NCBI GenBank assembly: GCA_030765045.1
Contig: CM060967.1
Location: 120,975,434 to 121,039,433, forward strand
Source of the DNA: Tenodera sinensis
Taxonomy: Eukaryota > Arthropoda > Insecta > Mantodea > Mantidae
Length of the DNA stretch: 64,000 nucleotides
Direction: 5' to 3'
The position numbers were made by a program, and so were the translations under genes. Each line of letters begins with the position of its first letter. The stretch's first letter is position 1. This document shows positions 35,101 to 50,826 of the stretch, piece by piece. The notes beneath the pieces are model-generated. The model was not told where the DNA came from. It did not search any database and worked only from the letters and a program-made list of their open reading frames with translations.

Positions 35101-38100
35101 GGCTGCAGGTTGTCTATACACAAAGCACTAGATCCGTCGCACAAAATGTAAACAGCCGTGGCTGTGAGTCACAGAGATGGAAGGGGGAGCGATCATGTGA
35201 CCGCTACAAGCGTACTTTGGATGAATAAACAACCACAGTATGACAATGCTATCGACTGTAGAGTATATACTGCTATGTCTACATATTTCCTATTACCGTA
35301 CGCAGTATATACGGTGCAAACAATGTATACATGCTACACGGATCTACTGTATGCAATATTTATTGTATTTTTACTATGCCTAGAATAAAATTTTGGCAGA
35401 ATAAGAACACAATTACCGTTTTAACGTACAATGCATTTATACATTTTAATTTGCATGTTATGCTCGTATCTTTAGTGACACTATATTCCAAAAGATGTAC
35501 ATTTTTATTGTTAGTTGCCCCTGTGCATGCAACTATTGGAGTGAATCACCATGCACATCTTGAAGTTACTGGAGGTGAGTCTCTTACGATTTGCAGTAAG
35601 ACATTCCTAATATAGTGAAAAATTACGCTTTGCTTAGTCACAGAACCTCTTACATAATCAAATACCTTTCCGTATGCATCTTTAAAGTACCCTTTTGCTG
35701 CATTTGGTAGGTTCTTTTTGTGTACTTTTCCATGAAACTTTTAAAATATGGATTGTGTTAATTTGTTAAATGGTATATTAGCCCGATCGTCATATGGCAT
35801 AAATGTGCAAGAGGGTCAGATTGTGTGCTTGTATATGAGGTGTAGCGCGTAATTTTACCTGGTTCATTTGAGCCCACTAAATGCACCTGTTGGCAATGTC
35901 ATTTACTACAAAAATTTGCACATTGTTAAAGCTTTGTTCCCTCCAACTTCTGAATGACCGAGTTTCCATTCTAATATATCACCATTAATAGTAAAGTACT
36001 ATGGATCGATTTCTTTAATATATTTCTGTATTTTCTCTTTGCGCGATTTAGGCATTCTGTACTTCTGCACTTCTGCATATAAACACGTACCTGTTACTGT
36101 GACCAAAGACAGCGACACGGAATTGACACTTGAAAACAGCAGAACAAGCTGAAATGTATATGCACAGTTGCAGTGCAACCTAATTTCCATTCGCTTTGGC
36201 ATTAGCGCTTAAGAAATCCTCAGCCTAATAATGACTATTCAGATTAAAATTGCTTTCTTTGTACTACAGCCGCTTGAGGGCGACCTTAAAAGGTAAATGA
36301 CATTTGCCGTGCCACGCAAGATTTGTATGCCTGGTACCTTGCACAAAAGACTGCCCTTCCACCTAGATCCCAACAGCGGTTTTCTATCGTAATATTCTCA
36401 CCTTCTGGTAATTAACCATCGACGCCACCCTGGGGTATCAGTTCTCTATGTGACTGTCCTGAAAAGCAATTCACCGACATAGAAATACCTGTGTTATAAT
36501 CCAGGCATGGGCACGACTGGAGAGATAGCGATTGCATGTGCCTTACTCACCCTACATTCTCTTGCCGAGTGACGAAGGTTGTTTTGATTCAACAAGTCCG
36601 ATGGTGGCTTCGTTTCATCTGTGCGGTAGAAATCATTTCTACGCTATTTTGTTTATATTAAACATATTTTGCATCCAATAATTATTACAGCCACCTAATG
36701 TGGTTAGGCAATTTGCATATTCTTCAAGTTTATAACCTCTCTTTCTCTTATGCACGTAATATTCTGACGCTGCCTTATGATTAACCCACTAAATTGTTTC
36801 TTTCACAATAAATAAAGCAATAAACTTCCATTGCTATTTAGCCTTGATATATTTTAAAACTATTTTATCAACATAATAAATCGTTTGTTTTTAATTGTGT
36901 CCAAATCTTAAAACACGAAATACAATCGGTTATATTAAATAACTCAGAAGAAACTAAACCCTAGAAAGTGGAATCGTATCGTCCCCTTTATATATTAATA
37001 CGAGTATTCAGAAAGCCTTTTGTGAAACTGTAAATATATACCTGCAAGGTCACCAAAGTTTGATTTATGCTTGTGATCAAAGTGGCCTTGATATTGTAAC
37101 ATTTTATATTTGCAAACTGAAATCCGCATATTAAACATCAAACTTTACTGTTTTTGTAACTTGCAAGAAATTCTACCACTCTTCATGAAACGAACGTCCC
37201 GATCAACCATACTCGCCACTGAATGAGGCTTGTTGGAAGCTGAACAGCTGTGAAGGGGAGGGATAGCCGGTGGAGTGAGGCAAGAACGCGTTTTGGTGGA
37301 GTGGCTCTTTTGAGCCGATTTTTCCTATGCCTGTTACAATCGATGTGAAATTAAGGGCTGGTTTATTTACCGCCTCTGTGAAAGTTTTGCAACAATAAAT
37401 TGGAAAGCTTCAATGTAACATGATTCGGTCTTCTAGAGCAGTGGCGCCAATCATGGCGCCTAGTGGCAATGCCACGCTCTGTGCACTGGGCATAGCGGGC
37501 CAATTCGTTAGAAACCAGTTCAGTGCAGTTTTCCGTATGATGCAGGCAGAGCAATGGCTGCGTCCGAGAGTGCAGAAATGAGTCATTTGGATACGTCTGT
37601 TTCGAATGGGAAATCAATTCCTATGCAAAATTGTTGGTAGGAGTATTCAGTACCTAATATGAAACCAGCCTCTTGAGTTAAAAAATACAACATACAAAGT
37701 CATTATGAACATAGATAAAGTAAATAATGCAGCAGTACAGCTGTAGCTGATAGAAGTACATACAATGTGAGAAGGTGTCACCTTCATGAGAAATTCGACA
37801 ATTCATGCAAAGAAGCACTGATCGATTTCTACCGGAAACTAGACAATAGGCGTTTCCCAAATTTGATTCCCAAAGGAACAAAAACTATGATAATGTTTGG
37901 CAGTACCTACCTTTCTGTATAATGAAGCACCTGAAAACTCGTCACAGAAACAGACTCTCGCATAGCAATTTGGCATCCAGTCTTGGAAACTGTCTTTTTA
38001 ATGTTATTGAGCCAAATTTTGAAAAGTATGTTAATTCAAAATTATGCTAAGTGACGGATCCTACAAATGTGTAACATGTGGTATTTTACTTAGGTTTTCA

Positions 38101-38369
38101 GTAAGATTGTCTTAAATTCATTATGCAACCGCTTTACACTAAACACTAAAATATGTGTATCTTTAAGGACAGTAGTTTTCAAACAACTTGCATGTAGTCC
38201 TTTCCTTTAGTTTTGGAGCAAATCGCCAACCCCTGTTGCTAGAAATGTTTTGTGTTACTTCACTTATTTGAAGATAATCCAAGTAAATATTCTGTTATGT
38301 TTAATTAAAATAGCTAAGAATATCCATTTAAGGGATAACAGGATTTCGAAACTATCATTTACTGTTTGT
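35101..38369. other. Unassigned stretch, two modestly GC-rich patches
   Basis: Patches at 35140-35220 and 37180-37520 are richer in CpG than the surroundings; the second contains the palindrome GGCGCCAATCATGGCGCC at about 37443-37460. No open frame with recognisable motifs and no splice-bounded exon was convincing. Confidence 0.35.
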
Positions 38370-41363
<2,994 letters not shown>

Positions 41364-41558
41364 CAGTCGGCGAGAAATAACCTGGCACCTGACAGTTGGC
41401 TGATTCACTCACCTGCGAACGAGGCTAGCGCTATCTGCTCCAATCGGCTAATCGTTGCACACTGTGTTTGTAACACGATTGGAGGAAACAACTCTAGCCT
41501 CGTTCGCAGGTGAGTGAATCAGCCAACTGTCAGGTGCCAGGTTGGCTCTCGCACACTT
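41364..41558. mobile_element. TA-flanked MITE with near-perfect 50-bp inner arms
   Basis: 41379-41428 and 41494-41543 are exact inverted copies of 50 bases by eye; the left one starts AACCTGGCACCTGACAGTTG. Outside them the match continues with mismatches to the ends (CAGTCGGCGAGA, and reverse-complemented right AAGTGTGCGAGA), flanked by TA (41362-41363 and 41559-41560). The 65-base loop has no coding capacity. Arms this alike indicate a recent insertion or arm homogenisation. Confidence 0.8.
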
Positions 41559-41560
41559 TA

Positions 41561-43654
41561 GTATATACGTTAAATGTGATAATCACTGATTAAAAAAGCA
41601 TTCTAGTAAGAAATGCTTTGTACCTTGCGAAATGTCCTTTGGTTCACAGCAGACTGACATCGAGCCCACTTGACCACAAGCTTCTACTGACCTCTTTTAC
41701 ACAAAACTTTGCTTGCTGATCTACTCGTACTAAAAGATACTCATGTTTTAGCTCTTGGCAGCTTGTCAGTGTTCAGGGAACTTTGCGTCATGTCTATGAC
41801 AATAAGCTCAAGAACTGTAGAACAAAACACTGTATTTGACACAATACAGCTATAAAACAAATTCTGGCTTGACAAATGAAACGATGTTTTCAAGTAAGAA
41901 AGCGGGTTGCATAGATACCAAACAATAGGGCCAGCTGATTCACCTGGTATAATACTACTAAAATCGCTACTTCTTGTTGCTTTCCCTGTCTTTCTCTATC
42001 TGTGCTACATTTTCATATTAACTATGTCATATGTTCTGACATAGAATATAAATATAGAGAAAGAAGAAAGTAATATTATTTGACACCAAATGGAATTCTT
42101 AAGGATTCTGCCATAATAATCCGCACATTGAAAATGCCATTCCACTGTTGGAATCAAATTAACACATAAAATAAAAAAAAATATGTTTAATGCATTTAAA
42201 AATAAATGCGATTTCCCTAAAACAAATATTTTAAGCATATGTACATTTTATGAATGCAAATTGTGCATTTAAGCATCAAGATATATTAGAAATTTCAAAC
42301 ATATTTACATAAAATTAACTGCTCTTTCAGGTCTTTGCAAATATGTAGCACTACACAAATACTACTCTTATAGTATTCGAGAAAAAGTTGAAAAACGTAA
42401 TATTTTATTTATATAAATTATTCATGGTACTTTTGAAGCAAATTAAAGAATCCAGCTGCTTATTAGCTTTAGTGGAAGAACAATCATAACAAATTTTGTC
42501 CATTAGATCTGAATACAATCTAAAATCATTATTTCTTCAGCTCTGGATTCCTTTAATCTCGCTTATATTGTTTTTGTTACCAAAATATATTATAAAAACA
42601 TTCTGTTTACTAAAAGAGTTAATGGAGAGAATATAATACAAGGAAGAGAACCTGAAAAGTCAGATGACACACACACGCATACACATACACTAAAATACAA
42701 AAACGGAACATTCGCAAACACTGAAGGGCTGGGTGTCACAATGCAGCACATAAGTTTGTATGCAGGTTAGACATCATAACCAGACATAATAAAGAAAAGT
42801 TCACATGCCCAAATAGCCATTTCTACCAGTGTATGTTGTCTTATGCTACCATATAAACACATAACTGAGAGCATTGCATTAGGCGTTGAATATTTGCCCC
42901 ATTCAACAATATTTCCAAGGCCTGCTAGAATCAATATTTGAAAGAGAATGCTCTGATAAGCAAACATTTGCCATTATCATTAGTTAAATACATTATAAAA
43001 CTCTTTGTTTACTAACAATAAGATGATATACTTGGTCTGCGGTGTATCACATTACAGTACCTAACCAACGTTATGCTATTGTAGGAACTTTTCGAAAACT
43101 AAACATAGACTTTGTTCAAATGACAAGATAAAATCGCTCTTGGGGGCAACAATTAAAACATTAACACGGATGGCACTTTGTTTCAGTTGTCCGCGAGGTT
43201 GTCTGGTACTGGTATACATGTCAACGATGCCCAACCTTGTCTCTTACGTGCTAATTACATCATCTTGTCGCTCTACCCGACTTTATTGGTTTTGTCAGGA
43301 AATACAGGAGGATAAATATTCCTATAAACATATGTCCGAAAACAAATACCTGTTGAGATATGAGTAATTTTACCTGTGTTGGGTATTTACATTGGACAAT
43401 ACACTTCATCTAACGGGAGGATTTGTAAAGAAGTCCAGTAGCATGGCCTTCCCATTTGCCGGACCTCAATCAATTGGACACTTAAGGGGACACTTAAGGG
43501 CATTGGTATATGCCAATCCCATTGACAATGTGCATACGTTATGTGTGTGTGACCAATGAATGAGCCCAAATCCGAGAGCAGCCAGGTGTGCTCCAAAGAA
43601 TTCCGGATTCTTCGAGAAGAGGAGCTGAAGCATATATAAGAATGCATGGTAATC
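41561..43654. other. Unassigned stretch
   Basis: AT-rich to about 43100. A short tandem repeat GGACACTTAAGG x2 lies at about 43478-43502. The minus frames at 43387-43945 extend into the retroposon at 43664 and are shadows of it. Confidence 0.4.
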
Positions 43655-43663
43655 ACATGGAGC

Positions 43664-45148
43664 GCGCGACTTCACCTCGAGACATCGAGCCGTCAACATG
43701 GGAAAGAACCGCGCTAAGAAGAGGACTACACCGGCTACTCCTGCTACACCCGTAGCTAAGAAGCCGAGAAACAACACCATCAACACCGCCACAGCTGGCT
43801 CGCCCAGCTCGACGCGCTCCGAGGAGAGGACACCTCCACCCCCGGCACTCTCCGAGGAAAGAGCACCTCCATCGCCTGTGGTCGCCGCAAGTATAGTCCT
43901 CGGTACTTTCAGTGCCGTTGTGGTTGGCGTTCCTCGACACCTCACGACGTAGCTTCTCCTGGGCTACGTCACCAAACTGTGGCCTTCAGTCTCGAAGGCT
44001 ACACGGATACAGTCCAGGAAGGGACCTACACCGCTCGTGCGCCTTGTCTTTCGGGACAAGGGCCACTATGACGCTGCCCTCTCCAGCGGTCTGGACCTCC
44101 TCGGCGAATCCCTACGGATAGAACCGAGCCGGAACGACTGGACTCCACCCTGCCGACGCTGCTGCCTCTACGGCCACACGGCCGCAAGCTGCACCGCTAC
44201 ACCAAGGTGCCACTATTGTGGTGCCCCCAACGACACCTCCAATTGCCTCCAGCACGACCTCACACGACGACGCCGCTTCTGCGCTTCCTCCTGGGGGCAT
44301 GATCACTACACCGGGCAAGCTTGCTGCCCGCTGAGGAAGCAGCCAACACCGGTTTTGCCGAGGGCCGAGGTGGACGCCAGCCAGCGCCAGGTTCGCCTGT
44401 TGCAAGGGCAGTGAAAACCAGAACCCACCTGCTACCCAACAACCAGCCGCCGGACCAGACTACACCTCCGCCATTCTCCAGAAGATCGAGGATGTTCTTG
44501 CGGAGATGGTTCACATAACAACCAGAATCGCCGCCCTGGAGGAGGAGTTGTCCCAATCCAGGAGTGAGCTAGCCGGCCTCTCTGAGAGGATACAGTTTCT
44601 CTACCCATCCAAGCTCGACCTCAACCGCACAGAGAAGGCTCTGGAGCGGAAGATGGAAGAGCACCACCTGTCGCTCCGAAGGCTAGTCAAGGAAGAGGTG
44701 GCAGCTCTCATGGCTATGCTGGAGGGGCGTCCTCCGCTTGAAGAGATGCCCACACACCACGGGCACACTACACCACCTCCGCCGACCCAGCATCGAGGAC
44801 GAAGGAGGTGACATGTGTCACCAAAGAATCCCAACACCTAGCACCCTATTTCCTACACTACCACCTTGACTTCCCAAGGGCGTAATCAGGGCTTCGGTCA
44901 TGTTTGCGTCCTTGCACCCAATTTCACCTGGCTTAGGTCCAAGTGACCGGCCGATATACCTTCACCCTGAATCCGCAGGTGCTTTAAGCGGTACTGCCGG
45001 ATATCCTTCCCTGAATTCTCTCCGGTGGAGGTTTTTTTAGTAGAGTAGTACCTTCGGGTGAAGCCCACAGTCCCCCTCTGTGCCATCCCAGCGCATGGGG
45101 CTCCGTAAATGGATTTTTCCTCCACTTGAAAAAAAAAAAAAAAAAAAA
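43664..45148 (+). mobile_element. ORF1-only jockey-like retroposon (half-LINE) with TSD and poly(A)
   Basis: The element is bracketed by the direct repeat ACATGGAGC (43655-43663 and 45149-45157) and ends in about 20 A residues (45129-45148). It therefore inserted as one unit of about 1.49 kb. It carries an ORF1-like frame and a 3' untranslated region of about 320 bases but no endonuclease or reverse transcriptase. That is the layout of the HAL1-type half-LINEs known from mammals. Its GC content is far above the flanks. Confidence 0.75.
43698..44811 (+). pseudogene. LINE ORF1 (Gag-like, zinc-knuckle RNA-binding protein), disrupted
   Basis: The start ATG at 43698 opens a basic, Pro/Ser/Thr-rich N-terminus (MGKNRAKKRTTPATPATP). 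An in-frame TAG at 43950-43952 interrupts it. The same frame then resumes with TPLVRLVFRDKGHYDAAL, the RRM-like domain end typical of jockey ORF1, and with CRRCCLYGHTAASC (CX2CX4HX4C zinc knuckle) followed by CHYCGAPNDTSNC, a second knuckle lacking its histidine. A frameshift near 44400 moves the reading to another frame. That frame gives a coiled-coil-like stretch (IAALEEELSQSRSELAGL) to a stop at 44811. ORF1 proteins coat element RNA and chaperone nucleic acids. One stop plus one frameshift make this copy non-functional as read. A C-terminal coiled coil after the knuckles is less usual for jockey ORF1. Confidence 0.7.
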
Positions 45149-45157
45149 ACATGGAGC

Positions 45158-46960
45158 ACTCCTGTAGTAGTATCAGCATAACGTGCAGATGTTACCAGAT
45201 GACAGAATGACAGGAATCATCACAACTCCTGTTTGACGTTTATGCATGTTTATCTAACAATTGTTCCGTTAACCCTTTGTGACAGTAAAGTGTTCCCTAG
45301 AATGCACTTGTTGGATGAAGTCCATTGTCTGGTGTAAATATCTAACACAAGTAAAATGGCCTATATCTTAACAGGTAGGAATTTGTTTCCGGACATGTGT
45401 TTGTAGGAACATGTATTCTAGTTTTGACCAATTACAACTGCTTTTGCAATATCGGACACTTTTTTTAAACGCCTGGTATTTTCTCTTCAGTCATTCAGGT
45501 AACTAAGTATAAGAGAGGCTTGTTTTGAGTTCCACAAATGTCTCATATGTCGGTAGAAAGTAGATGGAGGCAAAGACACCTCTCTTTCGCTTAAGTTTGG
45601 GCATCACTGATATGGAGTACCTGTGTTAACTAGTAGGTCCATCGCAACACTCGACTGTTCGCTGGTATAGATCGGTGGAACAGACATGCAATGTTTGTAC
45701 AGGTTACCATGCCATACACTATGTATAAGCGTAATCCCTTGATTATGTACATGTTTACATTACTTATATATATTTACATACCATATAGTCAAAAATTATA
45801 GGCAAGTACTTAGGCAGTCATGATTCTGATACAAACTGCATTCCGTTACAATACAAGCAATATGCGTTTTTAAGTGTGAAAAGGCGAATTTCTTTGTTTT
45901 CACCAAAACTAGGCTTTTACTGTGAGAAATTTTGTATTAAAGTCTAAATTAAAATAATAACATAAATGAAAATGATCACAATTCAACTAATGAATTGAAG
46001 ATTTCTTAGAAAAATTAAACTGTGGAAGTGAAACTTGAATTTTCGGAGAAATAAAAATGTGATGTAAGCTATTACATTTTTCTTAGCATTTTTATATATG
46101 TGAAAAGTTTGATTTGTGAAAAGTTATCAAAAATATTAACTGAAGCGTTATGGAAACAAAACAACATAACAAAACTTTTAGTTGCTTGAGTTTTGCTCCT
46201 AATGTTCCGTTGAATGACAGTGGTTGCAGTTATGAAGAAAGGTAATATGGAACTGTAACCGAGCAAGATGGCGCCGCGGTAACATGTTAGACTCGTATTA
46301 GGGTTTGACTCTTGTTGCACGTGCCATTAAAACCCTGCTTTTGTATGCAGTTGTAAGCGAATGTAGAATGAATTATATAGTTTTCCTCCCCCCCCCCCCC
46401 TCCTCCATAGTCTTGTCATTCCATTCCCTTTCATATTTTACGGTCGGATGATCAGGCGAGTGGACGACTGAGGTATGTGTGACTATGAGGGTTGCTTTGA
46501 ACTATCTGCCCTGGCATTGGATGTGTGACTAACTCCAAACGAGATCTCATTTTGGCCAGAAACGTCAGTGTGGATATTCTCGCCGGCACCAATATGTAAT
46601 AATATTATCTGGAGACTTTAGAGGCCGTCCAAACCTGCCACTCCTGATCTGGTTTCTGTGTGTGATTTGCTTCAACCCTTCCTACAAGAGGTTTCAAAGG
46701 GATAACACATGTGTGCCGAAATTCTCACCTTTTCCTTATCCCACCATGCCCTATTGCAACCTATCCTATCTTATCCTATCCTGTGGAACTGCAAACGTAT
46801 TCCCCAAGATGAAAGCAATTAACATCATTGTGAAAGGGTTTGGTAGAAATAAAACCTGTGTAATATTTATTTCTCTTTTATTTTTCAACAGTTTCTCTGT
46901 AGTTATTTTCTCGTTTTATAGCATTAATGTGGCATGGTTATACACATACATACGCCAGTG
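45158..46960. other. Unassigned stretch, poly(C) run
   Basis: A C-rich run lies at 46387-46401 and an imperfect (CCTAT)n at about 46759-46785. A moderately GC-rich portion at 46440-46700 may be old transposon sequence but has no readable protein. Confidence 0.4.
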
Positions 46961-46961
46961 T

Positions 46962-48293
46962 CCAAAAGTTAAGCATAATTCAGAAATCAGAGAACTGAAA
47001 GGGCAAACGGTGAACGAGTGCCATTAAACGTAATCACAGTGTCTAGCTTCCTTTACTTTGGTCGGTGATAGGTAAGGGGATATGAGCTTCAAAGGCTAAT
47101 CAACCCTCAGAAGCAAACTAATACCAGAGCATCCGACCCAGTGCGTGGCTCATTCATTATTGCGAACAAAGGGTTGTTTCTTCAGGACAGCACCAGAGTG
47201 CCACAAAGGCGCATTCCCTGTTATTAATAATGAGACGTCGAGAGGCAGATCAGACAACGACCGCAGTCTCTGAAGTCCTGAATGTGCAACAATCGTTCAC
47301 AATGCCGCAACAGGACCGATCTTTCACCGCAACAGCACGACGACATTGGAGGATGTCTGCACAACTGTCTTCCGAGGTCGCAGCTGCCTCAGGTGTTCGA
47401 GTTTCGAGGCAAACTGCATACCGGAGACTCAGGGAAGTCGGCCTTTATGTCAGACGTTCAGCACAACGTCAAAATTGGACCTTGAGTGAATGACGGAAAG
47501 TGGTGTTTATAAATAAGTCCAGATTCAGTGCGAACAATGATTCCCGTCACACAATAATTTGGGGAGAATGTGGAACCCGAATTCATCCCACAAACGTGGA
47601 AACAGGTTTATTTGGTGATGGTGGTGGTACTCTCGTGTGGGCAGGCATAACGTTCAGTGGACATACAGATCTGCACATCTTCGATGGCGGTACTGTGAAT
47701 ACCCAGAGGTACACAGATGAAGTACAGGAACCATATGTGCTGCTTTTCAGAGTTGGAGTAGCTCCACACTCTACCTTAGTGGACGACAATGCACGTCCGC
47801 ACAGATCCCACCTGATGGATGACCGTCTTGAGAAGTAAGTTATCTAGCGTATGAACTGGCGAGGGATGTCTCCGGATATGAACCCTATACGCCATGCCTC
47901 GAATGCACTAGGAGTTGTAGCCCCGAACCTCCACCGAGAACACTTTCATTCGTCCGAAATGCACTTCGTGAGGAATGGAGACAGCTACATGGAGAGCTCT
48001 TGAACCACCTTATAGAGAGCAAGCCATGATGCAGCCAGGCCTGTGTGGTCAGCATCATCATTGTCACTGTGGAGGTCATTGTCAGAATTTTCACTTGTGT
48101 AAAAATGTGTCCCGAGGCCAAATTTGTCCATTATTTCTTAGTCTACTGCTTTCCAGATCATGTGTTATGCATTGGTAACAACATATTGCATTATAGTTAA
48201 CTTTGGTACATATGTGATAGTTTTGGTAATAAAATGTTTTAGGAACGTTTTGAGCTTCAATCTCTCTCTCTGTTAATTTAGTTGTCCACGATG
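46962..48293 (+). mobile_element. Tc1-like DNA transposon, inactive
   Basis: The transposase remnant at 47230-48003 is flanked by weakly matching ends: TACGCCAGTGTCCAAAAGTT on the left, and TACAGCATCGTGGACAACTA as the reverse complement of the right. These resemble decayed Tc1 termini, which typically begin with CAGTG. The total length of about 1.3 kb fits the family. The end positions are approximate. Confidence 0.55.
47230..48003 (+). pseudogene. Tc1-like transposase, DDE catalytic site lost
   Basis: A single frame runs from 47230 with three in-frame stops (47491-47493, 47836-47838 and about 47845). The N-terminal part contains a helix-turn-helix-like region, VSRQTAYRRLREVGL, as in the Tc1 DNA-binding domain. 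The catalytic core follows. VFINKSRF stands where active Tc1 proteins have VFTDESRF, so the first catalytic Asp is replaced by Asn. WAGITFSGHTDLHIFDGGTV and VDDNARPHRS carry the second Asp. MSPDMNPIRH replaces SPDLNPIEH, so the third acidic residue is Arg. Tc1 transposases cut and paste the element at TA sites. Two of three catalytic residues plus the stops show that this copy is dead. The length is about normal for the family (roughly 260 of 340 residues readable). Confidence 0.75.
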
Positions 48294-48344
48294 CTGTAGA
48301 ATATTATTTTGTACGTATATCACGTAGATATAGTTCATTTTGTA

Positions 48345-48551
48345 ATCAGACTGACATCTCAACTCATGTGTTCACAGCAGTAAAGCGGAACCGACTACTA
48401 TCATGTGATTTACTCCACGTGGGAAGTATGTTCTGATACCTGGTTGGTTAAAGCTAGATTTGAATAAATTTCTACTGGATGGAAGCGGGATAGCAAATAA
48501 CTCCACCCCACGTGAGCTGGTTCCGCTTTACTGCTGTGATGTCGGTCTAAT
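48345..48551. mobile_element. TA-flanked MITE, 207 bp
   Basis: Ends ATCAGACTGACATC and (right, reverse complement) ATTAGACCGACATC, each preceded by TA. Inside, CACAGCAGTAAAGCGGAACC on the left is matched exactly by the inverse on the right. The left arm carries about 13 extra bases between the two blocks. No coding capacity. Confidence 0.7.
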
Positions 48552-48553
48552 TA

Positions 48554-50826
48554 TAAACTGTACTATAGGTAAGGTTCACAACATATAATATATACAAAAA
48601 CTGGAATAAGTAGCTAATCCAGTGATATTAATTTGCATATAAAAACTTAAATATACATTTAGTAGTAAACCATTGAAATCCCCAAATAAAAGGCACTCTA
48701 TGCTAAGAGGGAGGCAATTCTAGCAGACCTCGGAGGTATCTACACATAACTACAGGGCGTGCATTTCTACACACAGCTATTGTTCTGGAATCTTAGCCAT
48801 GGATCTACGGGTCTAGTGAAAAGAACTTGGAATATCATGCAATATTTGAATGTGTGTAGTAGTTAACAGGAATGAGGGTTTGGCAGTGTTTCGGTTTTTG
48901 ATGTGTTGTGCGTTTCTTCTGCATAGCTTATCTATAACCTTGATCCGCACCAAGTGAACAAATGTGCACAAATCTACACAAACTCAAAACTCAATACTAC
49001 TGTTTTATTTATTCTAATGCTATTGGAAAGTGTCCCCTTGCTTTAATTTTTTATTTAAACTACTATCAAGTGTTATCCTCCGGTATAGTCAGGTCAACCG
49101 TCAACGTTTTTATAGATGCAGCTATTGTGTTCTTAAAGGTTACTTATAATGATGCATTAAGTTATTGGAGTGGTGTTATATTCATAATTAATTTATAGGT
49201 ACTTTAATTTTTATTTGAACCACCGATTATAAAAATGGAATGAGTTCCAAGTGAGTAACAGTATGTCCAAAATATCAATGCGTTTTGGTACATCTTACTA
49301 GCTCTGATAATAAGACGGAACGACCAACAAAAGGCTATTGTCACATTTATGTCGCAGATTGAGCCATCGCCTTTATTGTGAAAATACATTGAAAATAAAA
49401 ATACCCATATATCTGAGCTTTCTCTCAGATAAGCTCCCTATTTGGTGGCTGACTTAGACCTCTCTTCCGCACAACGATCCTGTCTGGGAGGGCTAATAAA
49501 CTTTGTCCCACACTGAGGCTACAAGTATAATTAAAGATACGTGACAACCAAAATTGCATGTAGCGAAGAGAAAATCGGCCGCAGTTACGTTTAATTTATT
49601 TCTACCTCTGTCCGGCCCCCTCCCTAAAAAATGAAGGGAGAGAAAAACACTGTATATTTTTAACATTCTCTGGTTTAATACCTTTTAAACACCGATGTAT
49701 GCAAGCAATTTGATATTTTATATCATTCAAGTTTGTAAACTTTTCTTCTTGTCAAACCTGAGTCTATGGAACGGGTATTTTTAATTTCGATCCACTTTCC
49801 TACAAATGAAAAGTCCCAGCTCGATCTATAACATTAATGTAACAATGACCCCCTTGTAAGAACCACTCAATATACATAGAATAAAAGTTATCCTTGTTTC
49901 CAGCAAAATATTTGTTTTGGGTTTAAATTAAATAGCCAGAAGGCAACAATGGAATCACACATTAAGGACTATATACAGAAATTCTAGGAGAGAAAATCGT
50001 TCTATAGGGAATTTGTAGTATGTGTAAACGAGCATGGTGTCAGTATTTTAACATGTACATTTTTTGTGATAAAAATGCTTCTAAGGTAGTTTTGTAAAAG
50101 CCACTACAAGAACACAGTTCAGAGTTATAATACTTCGAACACTTACAGAAAACTGAAGTGACGAGGTTTCTTATGTAGGACGAGAAATATTATGCAAGTA
50201 GATATATTTTCTGGTTGGAGTGCAGTTAAGAGTTGGTTAATATACAGGATGTTTCAACTACTTATGCAGTTAGTGGTAATAAATGTACAAGTGCTATTAC
50301 AAAATATTAGAGCAGTGATGGTAGAAACAATGTTGCCCTTAACCCTTTCGGATACCATGATACCGCGATAGTCGACAAATCAAAGGATACTTCTTGAGAT
50401 TAAATTCTTCATTGTTGTAGTACCTCATTTTACTCGGTGAACTTCATGATACATTATTCGATCTCTCTTTTACATGTTTCTTCCTTTTTTTCACGTTTTG
50501 CAAATTCCAAGAAGTCATATGAATAAACCATTTAATAAAAATAAAGCTACCACACAATTAGTTTCAGGATTAAGTTTTTTGTCATATTCAACTATTTCGC
50601 CAAAATGAGAAAACTGTATCTTATGGACAGATTATACAGTCGATGCAGATAAATATGCCAGACACAGTTTTGCGAATATCAGAGCGTGTGTGTGCCATTT
50701 TATTGAAATTTGTGAAGCAATACACTTTTATGTATTAACTTTGTTTCTAGGGGATACAAAATCATAGGGTAGCTCATAGATGCTGTGGAAAGGAACGCCA
50801 ATCTTACTTAAATTGCTACCACTGTA
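48554..50826. other. Unassigned stretch
   Basis: AT-rich sequence with short chance frames. No element recognised up to the start of the reverse transcriptase similarity at 50827. Confidence 0.4.

Noticed and set aside
37363..37617. Minus frame in a CpG-richer patch, with palindrome GGCGCC...GGCGCC
   Set aside because: No motif, splice site or repeat partner strong enough to call a gene or element.
43387..44837. Several minus-strand frames of 78-159 codons
   Set aside because: They are shadows of the GC-rich LINE ORF1 on the plus strand.
46384..46403. Poly(C) run as a possible regulatory tract
   Set aside because: Simple homopolymer without surrounding context; a similar run occurs near 9940.
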